DNA from: Pseudomonas putida
GTDB taxonomy: Bacteria > Pseudomonadota > Gammaproteobacteria > Pseudomonadales > Pseudomonadaceae
Reading direction: 5' to 3'
Assembly (NCBI RefSeq): GCF_005080685.1
Contig: NZ_CP039371.1
Location: 5,332,001-5,396,000, forward strand
DNA length: 64,000 nt
The position numbers and the translations under genes were made by a program. Positions 51,126 to 59,074 of this stretch are shown piece after piece (within the stretch, counting starts at the first letter, position 1; the number at the start of each line of letters is the position of its first letter). The notes beneath the pieces are model-generated. The model was given only the letters and a program-made list of their open reading frames with translations. It made no database searches and was not told the origin of the DNA.

Positions 51126-52964
51126 TCAGGCCAGGTCGGCCAGCAGCGGCTCCGGGCCGAGCAAGACCCCGCGCTGACGCTTGGCCTCGCGGCCCTCACC
51201 GAGCACCACCAGAACCGCACGCAAGCCACGTACGATGTTGTGGCTCGATCCCAGGTCGTTGACCAGCGAACTGGTGACCATGCCATCCAGCGCGCCGTTG
51301 CGGATGCCTTCGTACAACGACTGCCGGAAGCGCTCCTCGAAGTGCTGTTCGCGCTCGTTCAAGGCCTGGAAACGCACCGCCCATTGTGCGGCCTCGACAT
51401 CGGCCAGGCTCAGTTGGCGAATCTCGCGCAGGCTTTCCAGCACGTGCTGGCGCAGCGCCAGGTAGTTTTGCCGCGCCACCGACTCGTGTGGCTCCGCCAC
51501 GTAGCGACGCAAGTTCTTCTGCAGCCGGCGGGTGTGCTTGACCGCATCCACCAGTTGGAACGCCGCCAGTTGGCAGTTGCGCCAGAAGGCCAGCTGCTCA
51601 GGCTCCAGCGGCTGCTCCATGCGCCCCATGAATTCGAGCAAATCGGCGTAGACCCCCTTGATGTGCAGGTGGTAGAGCTGCTCGGCATCCATGTGACCGG
51701 ACTGCGCTCGGGCACGCAACGCCGCATCGTCGTCGCCCGGGGAGTCCAGCTGGCCCAACGGGCAGTACAGCGCATGCGCCACCACTTCCTGGCCCAATCG
51801 GCCCAGGTGCTGCAACTCCTCGGCCACAGCGATCACCGCACTGTCCGCCGTCTGCAAGGCCGCTGGCATGAGGTAGCGGGCATGGGTGACCTCGACCCGC
51901 CCAGGCGACTGCTCGGCCAACAACTCTTCAGGCTCGATCTTGTCTGGCAGCCAACGCTCCAGCGCGCCTGCCAGTGCTTGCTGCCAGGGCCAGAACACCG
52001 CCACGCCCATGGCATTGAACAGGGTGTGGAACAGGGCCAGCTGGATCAGGGTATTGCTGCCCAGGCCAACCAGGCCTGTGGCATTGACCACCAACCACTT
52101 CAGCGGGGCCAACAGCAGCAGCGACAACACCGCCGTCGTGCAGTTGAACAGGGCATGGGCGATGGCCAGGCGCTGGCCGCTGCGGGTACTGCCGATCATG
52201 CCCATGAACGCTGTGGAAATGCTGCTACCGACGTTGGATCCGACGGCAATGCACAAGGCCTGGGGCAGTTGCAGCTGATCGCTGGCCAGCGCCACCAGGG
52301 TCAGCATCAGCGTCGCGTGGCTCGACTGCACCACCACGGTGATCAGCGTACCGATGGCGGTGAACAGCAACACACCCTGCAAACCGCTGGCGCTGTAGTT
52401 GCGCAGGTCGAGGTCGCCGAAGCCGAAGAAGCCTTCCTTGATGCCATCGATCCCGAGGAAGATCATCGAGATCCCCAGCAGGAAGCGGCCAATGGCCTTG
52501 CTCTTTTCACCCGCGAAACTCAGCAACACGCCAAACACCAACAACGGCATGGCCAGGGCCGACATGCTCAGGTTCTGCCCGGCCATGGCCAGGAACCAGA
52601 TGCCGCTGGTGGCACCCAGGTTGACCCCGAACAGCACCGCGATGCTGCCGGCCAGGGTGATCAGGCCGGTGCTGAGGAAGGCAATGGTCAACAACGAGAC
52701 CAGGGTGCTCGACTGCATGATGAAGGTCGCCACGCAGCCGAACATCAGGCCTTTCACCGGCGTCGCGGTACTTTGCGCCAGCCAGGTTTCCAGCCGGCCG
52801 CCAGCCAGGCTCTTGAGTCCCTGCTCCAGGCTTTGCATGCCAAAGATGAACAGTGCCAGGCCCGCCGCCAGCTGCAACCAGCTGGGGCTGAACCAGAACG
52901 ACCAGGACAGCGCCAGGAACGCCAGTGCCATCAATGAATACCGCGTGTTCAACAACGTGCGCAT
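51126..52964 (-). CDS. Na+/phosphate cotransporter family protein with PhoU-like C-terminus
   Basis: 612 residues. The first ~330 residues hold two Na/Pi repeats with about nine membrane helices, each with the QSSxxT-type signature: FIMQSSTLVSLLTIAFLSTG and TVVVQSSHATLMLTLVAL. The C-terminal ~250 residues are soluble helices resembling PhoU (EELQHLGRLGQEVVAHALYC). It probably moves phosphate or another anion with sodium. It converges on the GcsR-like gene with seven bases between the stops. No regulatory site was identified. Confidence 0.85.
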   Translation of the reverse strand: MRTLLNTRYSLMALAFLALSWSFWFSPSWLQLAAGLALFIFGMQSLEQGLKSLAGGRLETWLAQSTATPVKGLMFGCVATFIMQSSTLVSLLTIAFLSTGLITLAGSIAVLFGVNLGATSGIWFLAMAGQNLSMSALAMPLLVFGVLLSFAGEKSKAIGRFLLGISMIFLGIDGIKEGFFGFGDLDLRNYSASGLQGVLLFTAIGTLITVVVQSSHATLMLTLVALASDQLQLPQALCIAVGSNVGSSISTAFMGMIGSTRSGQRLAIAHALFNCTTAVLSLLLLAPLKWLVVNATGLVGLGSNTLIQLALFHTLFNAMGVAVFWPWQQALAGALERWLPDKIEPEELLAEQSPGRVEVTHARYLMPAALQTADSAVIAVAEELQHLGRLGQEVVAHALYCPLGQLDSPGDDDAALRARAQSGHMDAEQLYHLHIKGVYADLLEFMGRMEQPLEPEQLAFWRNCQLAAFQLVDAVKHTRRLQKNLRRYVAEPHESVARQNYLALRQHVLESLREIRQLSLADVEAAQWAVRFQALNEREQHFEERFRQSLYEGIRNGALDGMVTSSLVNDLGSSHNIVRGLRAVLVVLGEGREAKRQRGVLLGPEPLLADLA

Positions 52965-53105
52965 GGGTAGCTCTCCCTCGCTGAGCGCTGATGTTCAGCC
53001 GCTACGGACTGCTCAATCATAGCGGCTAAACGCCAGTGATAGAGCCCGCCACGACCGATCCCGGCACACCCTGCGCGAGGGAGACATGCCAGTGAGGGGA
53101 TACGC

Positions 53106-54005
53106 TCAGAACGGCACGGTCAGCTTGACCCAGTAGGCATCGCCCTGGGCTCGGTTACGCACTTCGGTTTCCTTGGACCACTTGGCGGTGACGAACCAGC
53201 CGTCCTTGTCGCTGTACTTGATCGACGGGCCGATGGCGAAGCTGCGGCCCTTGTTGTCATCGATCCGCTCGCCGTCCTGGCGATCGTCGGTGGTCTGGCG
53301 GTAGTAGTAGCCGCCGATGCCGGCCACCCAGCCGTTGCCAAAGCCCCAGCCGATGGCGTAGTCGACGTGGAATTCCTGGCCGGAACGGTAATCGGTGTCG
53401 GGGTTGCGGCGGTTGAAGTCGTACATGATCTTGGCATCGGCATTGAGCCCGTCGGGGTCGACGTAGGTCATCGCGTAGACCGGCTCGAACACCCAGTAGT
53501 TGCGCCCGGGGTTGGCCAGGTCGTCCTTGTCGTAGCGGCCGGTGGGGGCAATCATGTCGAAGGCCAGGATGCTGTGGAATTTCTCGCTGTGGTGAAAGCC
53601 CAGCGCCGGGCCGAAGATCACGTCACCCAGGCCGCTGTTGTGCTGCGACTGGCCATTGAGGCTCACCTTGACGTCCACCAGCGGCACGATCGCGTGCAGG
53701 CCGACGCTGGCGCCGAACAGGGTGTAGTCGCTGACCCAGATCAGCCGCGGCACGATGGCGTTGGCGCGCACGCTGAAGTCCACCGGCAACTTGCGGCCAT
53801 CGTTGCCGCGCAGGTTGTTGGCTTCGTAGTGATTGACGAACAACTGGCCATAGAAGCCTGGCGGCGGCATGGCGCCGCTCATGTAGTTCTCGGCGCCCAG
53901 CGGGTAGGAGGTGCCCCCGCCTTCGGTGGCATGGGTCAGGTTGGCGGCACCGAACAGGCTCAGGCCGGCGGCGAGGCGAAGCAGGGTCGCAAGGGTCGGG
54001 TTCAT
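53106..54005 (-). CDS. Outer-membrane phenol-degradation channel (MetA-pathway type)
   Basis: 299 residues. A signal peptide (LATLLRLAAGLSLFGAANLTHA) leads into THATEGGGTSYPLGAENYMSGAMPPPG-like sequence, the start of the Phenol_MetA_deg family. Beta strands alternate throughout (DVIFGPALGFHHSEKFHSIL, FDMIAPTGRYDKDDLANPGRNYW) and the last residue is Phe (KLTVPF), as in outer-membrane barrels. It likely helps aromatic substrates cross the outer membrane. It is the last gene of the phenol hydroxylase operon, 79 bases after dmpP, and its leader has a threefold CA motif. Confidence 0.82.
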   Translation of the reverse strand: MNPTLATLLRLAAGLSLFGAANLTHATEGGGTSYPLGAENYMSGAMPPPGFYGQLFVNHYEANNLRGNDGRKLPVDFSVRANAIVPRLIWVSDYTLFGASVGLHAIVPLVDVKVSLNGQSQHNSGLGDVIFGPALGFHHSEKFHSILAFDMIAPTGRYDKDDLANPGRNYWVFEPVYAMTYVDPDGLNADAKIMYDFNRRNPDTDYRSGQEFHVDYAIGWGFGNGWVAGIGGYYYRQTTDDRQDGERIDDNKGRSFAIGPSIKYSDKDGWFVTAKWSKETEVRNRAQGDAYWVKLTVPF

Positions 54006-54014
54006 TCAGGTCAA

Positions 54015-54028
54015 CCTTTGTTGTTGTT
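54015..54028 (-). promoter_or_regulatory. Hfq/Crc-type motif before the phenol channel gene
   Basis: Minus strand AACAACAACAAAGG fused to the ribosome site, nine bases before the ATG. The overlap with AAAGG makes translational blocking plausible. Confidence 0.6.
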
Positions 54029-54084
54029 ATCGGTCGGGTGCACGCGGGCACCCCGCGCCCTGGCGAGGTACCCGGCAATCGGGC

Positions 54085-55146
54085 TCAGATACGCTTGAAC
54101 AAGGCCGAACGCTGGCCTTCCCCGGCCCCGTCGGCGGCGCTGTAGAAGCGCTCCATGAAGATGTCACGTTCGAACAACCGGCCCTGCATGAGACAGGTGA
54201 TGGCAGCATCGATCATCGGCGGCGGGCCGCACAGGTAGGCCTTGTGGCCGCTGAAGCGGCCGTCGAAATGCGCCTTCGCCGCGTCATGCACGTACCCCCG
54301 AAAACCGCTCCAGTTGCTGTCGTCGCCAGCCTGGCTCAGTGCCGGCACGTAGCTGAAGTTGGGGTAGCGCTCGGCCAGGCTGACGAACAGGTCGTGGTTG
54401 TACAGTTCGGCGCGGGTGCGCGCCCCCTGGAACAGCGTCATGTGCCGGGTGTCGCCCTGGGTCAACAGGTCGAGGATCATCGACTGCGGGCTGGACAGCC
54501 CCGACCCGCCGGCGATGAAGATCAAATTCCCCGGCTGGCAGCTGCGCACGAAGAACTGCCCATAGGGCCCCGACAGCTCGACCTTGTCGCCCACCTGCAA
54601 GCGCTGGTGGATATGGGCGGTGGCGAGGCCGCCTTCGACCAGGCGCACGTGCAGCTCGACCTCGTCGGCCCGCTCCGGCGGGTTGGCCAGGGAAAACGCC
54701 CGTGTGCCTTCGATGCCCGGCAGTTGCAGGTTGATGTATTGCCCGGCCTGGAACGCCATGGGTCGGTCGAGTTTGAGGTGCACGCCGCGAATGGTCGGCG
54801 ACAGCTCCACCAGGTGGGTGACCACGGCATGGTAGTCCTGCACCGGCAGGCCGGCGAAGTCCGGATCGACATCGATGTCGGCCTCGATCACCAGGTCGCT
54901 CTGCGGGATGGCACAGCACGCCAGCACCTTGCCCTCCTCGCGCTCCATGTCCATCAGGGCGAAAGGCGAGGCGGCGCCGATGTCCACGTCGCCTTCCAGT
55001 ACCTGGCACTTGCAGGTGGCGCAGGTGCCGTGGCCGCAGGCGAACGGCAACCAGACGCCCTGGCGCAGGGCCGCCTGGAGAATGGTCTGGCCCTCCTCGA
55101 CCTCGATCTGGTCACCGGTGGGTTCGATCGTGACTTGGTAGCTCAT
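54085..55146 (-). CDS. dmpP: Phenol hydroxylase reductase component P5
   Basis: 353 residues. It passes electrons from NADH through FAD and a [2Fe-2S] cluster to the di-iron oxygenase. The N-terminal plant-type ferredoxin domain has CGHGTCATCKC (Cys37, 42, 45) and the fourth Cys near 77. The FAD site is RAFSLANPP at about residue 145, and the NADH domain has FIAGGSGLSSPQSMILDLL and ends with LCGPPPMIDAA. Sixth gene of the dmpKLMNOP-type operon, 12 bases after dmpO. Confidence 0.95.
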   Translation of the reverse strand: MSYQVTIEPTGDQIEVEEGQTILQAALRQGVWLPFACGHGTCATCKCQVLEGDVDIGAASPFALMDMEREEGKVLACCAIPQSDLVIEADIDVDPDFAGLPVQDYHAVVTHLVELSPTIRGVHLKLDRPMAFQAGQYINLQLPGIEGTRAFSLANPPERADEVELHVRLVEGGLATAHIHQRLQVGDKVELSGPYGQFFVRSCQPGNLIFIAGGSGLSSPQSMILDLLTQGDTRHMTLFQGARTRAELYNHDLFVSLAERYPNFSYVPALSQAGDDSNWSGFRGYVHDAAKAHFDGRFSGHKAYLCGPPPMIDAAITCLMQGRLFERDIFMERFYSAADGAGEGQRSALFKRI

Positions 55147-55158
55147 GGCCCTGCTCCT

Positions 55159-55518
55159 CTAGTTGCAGCTGCCACCCAGGCCTTCGAGGCCAGGGGTGTG
55201 CAGGTGCAGCAGGCTCTTGTGGACGACACCGTTGGCGGCAAGGCCGCTGGCAAGGTCAGGGGCGAACGGTCGTTCGTCCAGGCGCCAGCGGGCGACGTCG
55301 AAATTCACCTGGGCGGCATCGGGGTGCAGGGCGATGGCCGGTTTGACCACCTGCTCGATGAAATCACCGAAGGGCAGCGCCGGGTCGACCGGCAAGGTGA
55401 ACGGTGCGCAGAACAGCAGGTGGTTTTCCCAGCACAGGTAGACCAGTTGCGCGCCGTGGAAGTTGGCCTGCAGGTCCAGGGGTTGGGCGGTATAGGTACC
55501 GATGGCGGTCACGGGCAT
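55159..55518 (-). CDS. dmpO: Phenol hydroxylase component P4
   Basis: 119 residues, the length of DmpO. It is an oxygenase subunit (gamma) of the multicomponent phenol hydroxylase. The sequence PVTAIGTYTAQPLDLQANFH and LVYLCWENHLLFCAPFTLPV is typical of the family, with YLCWENHLLF the best-kept stretch. It lies between dmpN and dmpP. Its leader contains AAGAACAA next to the GAGGA ribosome site. Confidence 0.92.
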   Translation of the reverse strand: MPVTAIGTYTAQPLDLQANFHGAQLVYLCWENHLLFCAPFTLPVDPALPFGDFIEQVVKPAIALHPDAAQVNFDVARWRLDERPFAPDLASGLAANGVVHKSLLHLHTPGLEGLGGSCN

Positions 55519-55530
55519 GACAGTGTCCTC

Positions 55531-55538
55531 TTGTTCTT
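55531..55538 (-). promoter_or_regulatory. Hfq/Crc-type motif before dmpO
   Basis: Minus strand AAGAACAA followed by GAGGACA; fits AANAANAA and adjoins the ribosome site. Confidence 0.45.
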
Positions 55539-55575
55539 GTAGGTACGGGGCGGTATACGCCGCCCCGGGTAGCGA

Positions 55576-57090
55576 TCAGCCGGCCTTGCGTTCGTTGCTG
55601 TGCAGCGCCTGCCAGCGTTGCTGCTCGGGCGAGCCCTGGTAGTCGAAATTGTCCTGGCCGGGGTCGATGTTGTAGTAGTCACGCACCACTGCCTCGACGT
55701 CACCGCCGCCGCAATTGCCCTGCAGGATCTGGTGCACCGGCAGCCAGGCCTGGACGTACTTATCAGGCTCGTGGGCGAAGATGTCGCAGCAGCCGTCGGA
55801 GCAGAAGTGGTAGCGCTCGCCCTCATGCACCAGGCTGCGGTGGCTGAGCTGGGTCGGGTTGTCCGGCTCGGTGAACGCCAGCGGGATCTGGCAGATCTGG
55901 CAGAGCATCGGCAGCGTCGGGTTGTAGAAGCGCTCGCCACGCGCCTGCAGTTCGCGCCAGTGTTCGTAGCGCGGTCGGTAGTATTGGTCGAAGGTGTCCG
56001 GGTACTTGGCCGACAGCCAGTCCAGTTCCTCGTCGGTGGGGATCCAGGTGTGGAAGTTGGTCGCCTGGCTGTACTGGTAGAAGATCGACCAGGCCTGGTG
56101 GGTGATGTGCTCCTTGCCGATGGTGGTCTGCTCGACGTACTTCGGTGGCCGGATGCCGTAGCGCTCCAGGTCCTTGAACAGCGCGCCGCCGGCCTGCTCG
56201 AAGTACACCTCCCAGGCCTCGGCCCAGGACATGACCTTGTTCGGCAGCATGTAGTCCATCATCATCCCGACCAGGGTCAGCAGGCGGTAACCGCGCCAGA
56301 ACCACTTGTCGATCCAGCGCTGGACGATCGGCACGTTGTCTTCATGCTGCTCGAGCAGGAACTTGATCACCTCCAGGCCCAGGGTCATGTGCCGGGCTTC
56401 ATCGGATTGCGCCGAGAAACCGAAGGTCACCGTGGCCATGTCGCCGTTGAACGCGGCGCCGGACATGAACGGCACGAACAACAGGTTGGTCAGCACGTAC
56501 TCGAACGAGAACGAGATGGCCGTGAGGAACTCGAACGGGCCGGCGGTGCGGGCGTCCTCGAAGAACGACTTGGGCACCGACAGGAACCAGACCCGGTCGT
56601 GCATGTGGGCGAAGTCGTGCAGGCCGTTGAAATGCTTGTTGTAGTGGCTCATCGCGTGCACCTGGGTCTGCACGTGACGCAGTTCGTCGATGGCCTGCAT
56701 CTGGCAGGCGACGCGGGCGCCGGCGCCGCCGAAATGCCGTCCGACCCGGGCGAAGCCCTGGTAGGCCTGGTACTCCAGGGGGGTGACGCCGCTGAGGAAC
56801 AGCTTCAGGGCGTTGACGTAGCGGGCATCGGAAATGTTCTGGTGGCCGTTGTTCTGGGCGAACGCGTCGAAGATCGCGTAGAGCTTCTTTTCTTTCTCCG
56901 CCTGGTATTTCCAGTAGGCGTCCATGGTCAGGCGGAACGGATCTTCCCACTTGTCCCAATCGGTGATCTTGATGCCCTCGAACCGCTCGTACGGGTAGAT
57001 GTCGTCCTTGCTCTGGTAGCTCGGCTCCCAGCCCAGGTCGCGGGTCATGCAGCGGTACTTGTCTTTCTGGTTCAGGCGTTTGGCGGCCAT
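55576..57090 (-). CDS. dmpN: Phenol hydroxylase large (alpha) oxygenase subunit P3
   Basis: 504 residues from ATG 57090 (MAAKRLNQKDKYRCMTRDLG); the longer frame upstream is not homologous. This is the catalytic subunit that binds the carboxylate-bridged di-iron centre and hydroxylates phenol to catechol. Iron ligands are visible in PLEYQAYQG, in the first ExxH (DELRHVQTQ) and the second ExxH (SDEARHMTLG). Cys pairs CQICQIP and CSDGCCD near the C-terminus form the usual YHS/zinc-type region. Fourth gene of the operon, with GGAGAA upstream. Confidence 0.96.
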   Translation of the reverse strand: MAAKRLNQKDKYRCMTRDLGWEPSYQSKDDIYPYERFEGIKITDWDKWEDPFRLTMDAYWKYQAEKEKKLYAIFDAFAQNNGHQNISDARYVNALKLFLSGVTPLEYQAYQGFARVGRHFGGAGARVACQMQAIDELRHVQTQVHAMSHYNKHFNGLHDFAHMHDRVWFLSVPKSFFEDARTAGPFEFLTAISFSFEYVLTNLLFVPFMSGAAFNGDMATVTFGFSAQSDEARHMTLGLEVIKFLLEQHEDNVPIVQRWIDKWFWRGYRLLTLVGMMMDYMLPNKVMSWAEAWEVYFEQAGGALFKDLERYGIRPPKYVEQTTIGKEHITHQAWSIFYQYSQATNFHTWIPTDEELDWLSAKYPDTFDQYYRPRYEHWRELQARGERFYNPTLPMLCQICQIPLAFTEPDNPTQLSHRSLVHEGERYHFCSDGCCDIFAHEPDKYVQAWLPVHQILQGNCGGGDVEAVVRDYYNIDPGQDNFDYQGSPEQQRWQALHSNERKAG

Positions 57091-57122
57091 GGTGGTTCTC
57101 CGGATTCTTGTCGTTGTACGGA

Positions 57123-57392
57123 TCAGTTCCAGTGCAGGGCGAAGCAGTCTTCGTCTTCCTCGACGTTGCCGCCGAGGGTGATCACGTCGATCAGCATTTC
57201 CTGCACGTCCCATTCGCGGCCGAGCTTTTCCTCCACCGTGGCACGGTGGATTTCCAGACGGCCTTCGGCCTGCACGCGGATCATCGCCGGCTGGTGCTGG
57301 ACCTGGGCGTGAGGGTTGTCCTGGGTGATGGCCTCGACGATGTAGCGGGCGCTGTCGTTATCCTGAAAGGCGATGTAGACGAGGGAAGTCAT
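57123..57392 (-). CDS. dmpM: Phenol hydroxylase activator (effector) component P2
   Basis: 89 residues starting MTSLVYIAFQDNDSARYIVE. This is the small cofactor-free coupling protein of the MmoB/DmpM family that docks on the oxygenase and speeds turnover. ITLGGNVEEDEDCFALHWN at the end matches the family closely. Its ATG overlaps the dmpL stop by four bases. Confidence 0.94.
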   Translation of the reverse strand: MTSLVYIAFQDNDSARYIVEAITQDNPHAQVQHQPAMIRVQAEGRLEIHRATVEEKLGREWDVQEMLIDVITLGGNVEEDEDCFALHWN

Positions 57393-58384
57393 GCGCGCGC
57401 TCCCGTGAGGCCGAGTTTTGCCAGCCTTGCGCCAAAGGCGCTGTCGACCGCGTCGAGGGCCTCCCGGCCCGGGCCGAGGTCGGCCAAAGGCCGCAGCGCC
57501 TCCAGCGCCCGGCTGCGCCAGTGGCTGACCCAGCCATCGATCAGGCGCTGGTTTTCCGGGCTGGCGGCGCTGGCGGTCTTGACCAGGGCATCGACCATGC
57601 GTTGGCTCTCGCCGAACCACAGGCGCATGAACTCGGTGAGCATGCTGACCGGGGCGGCGCCAGCAGCGGCCAACTGATCGTCGAAGCGCTCGAACAGCAG
57701 CGGGTACAGCAGGCCATCGCTGACCAGGTTCTGCGCCAGGCTCAGCTCGAACCAGTCGCGCACCACCAAGGTGTCTTCCACGTAGCGGCGCAGGCCCTGC
57801 CAGGCCGGGTCGTCGAGCCAGCGCTGCTTGGCGTCGGCGAGCAGCGCCAGGCCGTCTTCCTCGAGCAGCAGGCCGATGCGCGACAGGTACTGGGCGATGG
57901 CCAGGCGGTCCATGGCATGGAACATGTGCATCTGGGTGACGCTGGTGCCGAAGGCATCGGCGGCGATACCGCTGTTGTTCATGTTGGCGCCCAGCTCGGC
58001 ATGGCGCAGCGGCAGCAGCAAGCGGGCGATCGAGGCGCGCAGGGGCGCCGGCAGGTTGGCCAGCAGTTCACGTTTCTCGCAGAAGGCGAAGCTGTGCTCG
58101 GCGTTTTCCTGCATGCGTGCCCGGGCCTGCACGTAGGTGCCGTAGTAGTACTGGCGAGGGTCGCTGACGGCGTACCAGTCGGCCATGCGCACGGCGGTGC
58201 GGGTAGGGTCGTTGAGCAGCTTGTCGGGCTGCCAAAGCGGACGGTAGTGGAAGTTGGTGGCTGCCTCGATGTCGAAACTGGCTTCCTGGTAGCGGCTGGC
58301 AGGCTTGTCACCGAAACGCCGACGGATATGGCTGAAGGTCTGGCGGATCGGCTCGACGGTGGCTGTCTTAATTTCAATGCTCAT
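57389..58384 (-). CDS. dmpL: Phenol hydroxylase beta oxygenase subunit P1
   Basis: 331 residues from ATG 58384 (MSIEIKTATVEPIRQTFSHI). It is the structural beta subunit that pairs with DmpN and lacks a full iron site. FHYRPLWQPDKLLNDPTRT and YGTYVQARARMQENAEHSFAF are characteristic. The leader has a strong AACAACAA motif close to the AGGA ribosome site. Second gene of the operon. Confidence 0.94.
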   Translation of the reverse strand: MSIEIKTATVEPIRQTFSHIRRRFGDKPASRYQEASFDIEAATNFHYRPLWQPDKLLNDPTRTAVRMADWYAVSDPRQYYYGTYVQARARMQENAEHSFAFCEKRELLANLPAPLRASIARLLLPLRHAELGANMNNSGIAADAFGTSVTQMHMFHAMDRLAIAQYLSRIGLLLEEDGLALLADAKQRWLDDPAWQGLRRYVEDTLVVRDWFELSLAQNLVSDGLLYPLLFERFDDQLAAAGAAPVSMLTEFMRLWFGESQRMVDALVKTASAASPENQRLIDGWVSHWRSRALEALRPLADLGPGREALDAVDSAFGARLAKLGLTGARA

Positions 58385-58400
58385 GCAAGGCGTCCTGTAT

Positions 58401-58408
58401 TTGTTGTT
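58401..58408 (-). promoter_or_regulatory. Hfq/Crc-type motif before dmpL
   Basis: Minus strand AACAACAA, within an ACAACAACAAATACAGG leader that runs into the ribosome site. Confidence 0.6.
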
Positions 58409-58439
58409 GTGGGGATGCAACGCGCTGGCTGGCAGCGCC

Positions 58440-58697
58440 TCAGTCGTCCTGGTCGCGACTCTCGCCGTAGCGCCACTTGCGCATGTCGGCATCGACGGCG
58501 GCGGCCATCGCTGCGTCCATGTGCAGCACCTGGTTGTGATCGCAGAAGCTGACGAAGGCGGCCTGGGGCAGGACCAGCTCGACGAACAGGTCCGGGTAGC
58601 CGATGGCGAAATCGAACTCGACGAAGGCCGCGTCCGGCTCGCTGCGTACGCGAACGTAATGCGGCATTTGTTGGAGTGAGGAAGTGGCTTGGGTCAT
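58440..58697 (-). CDS. dmpK: Phenol hydroxylase assembly component P0
   Basis: 85 residues. DmpK helps to build the active di-iron oxygenase (inserting iron) and is not needed for turnover. The sequence PHYVRVRSEPDAAFVEFDFA and DLFVELVLPQAAFVSFCDHN fits the family. It is the first gene after the sigma54 promoter at 58733-58748, with a leader of about 25 bases. Confidence 0.92.
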   Translation of the reverse strand: MTQATSSLQQMPHYVRVRSEPDAAFVEFDFAIGYPDLFVELVLPQAAFVSFCDHNQVLHMDAAMAAAVDADMRKWRYGESRDQDD

Positions 58698-58732
58698 GGT
58701 GAAGATGCTCCATCTGGGCTCAAGAGGGTCAG

Positions 58733-58748
58733 AGCAACAGCTGTGCCA
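58733..58748 (-). promoter_or_regulatory. Sigma54 promoter of the phenol hydroxylase operon
   Basis: Minus strand TGGCACAGCTGTTGCT, a perfect TGGCAC-N5-TTGCW. Predicted start near 58722. Confidence 0.93.
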
Positions 58749-58777
58749 GACCCTCCTTCACAACCCGCACGAGCACT

Positions 58778-58790
58778 TAATTGCTTGATT
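58778..58790 (-). promoter_or_regulatory. IHF site between promoter and activator sites
   Basis: Minus strand AATCAAGCAATTA fits WATCAANNNNTTR exactly. It lies between the sigma54 promoter and the UAS pair, where IHF bends the DNA in XylR/DmpR promoters. Confidence 0.75.
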
Positions 58791-58868
58791 CGAAAAGAAT
58801 TAAAGAACAAGAACCGATGAAATTCGGGGAGCGCCAGCGGCCGCCGAGCCTGTCGCGCCCGCAGCCGA

Positions 58869-58884
58869 TTGATCATTTGCTCAA
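58869..58884. promoter_or_regulatory. DmpR-type UAS 1 of the hydroxylase operon
   Basis: TTGATCATTTGCTCAA, a near-perfect 16-bp inverted repeat of the XylR/DmpR type, centred at about -155. Confidence 0.85.
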
Positions 58885-58899
58885 GCCTGATCGCCGTGA

Positions 58900-58915
58900 T
58901 GCAGCAAATGACCAA
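58900..58915. promoter_or_regulatory. DmpR-type UAS 2 of the hydroxylase operon
   Basis: Minus strand TTGGTCATTTGCTGCA, the second UAS, 31 bp from UAS 1 centre to centre (about three helical turns). Confidence 0.75.
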
Positions 58916-59074
58916 TTCAGCCGGTGATTGACTTTTGCCTGGCTTTCAGGCGGTTTTAGTAGGCGAGACGGCCCGACCATGCGTGCACCCCGAGGCCGCC
59001 CCGGCATGCACCACCCGCCAGCCTGAGCGGGCCATGCCCAAACCCCATACAACTACAATCAAGGGGCGCTGCTT

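Noticed and set aside
53911..57312. Plus-strand frames opposite the phenol hydroxylase genes
   Set aside because: The minus-strand genes have iron ligands, iron-sulfur Cys and overlapping start/stop signals; the opposite frames have none.
58921..59074. Sigma70 promoter for dmpR (TTGACT at 58928)
   Set aside because: No convincing -10 hexamer stands at 16-18 bases; the nearest T-rich candidates are 19-21 bases away.
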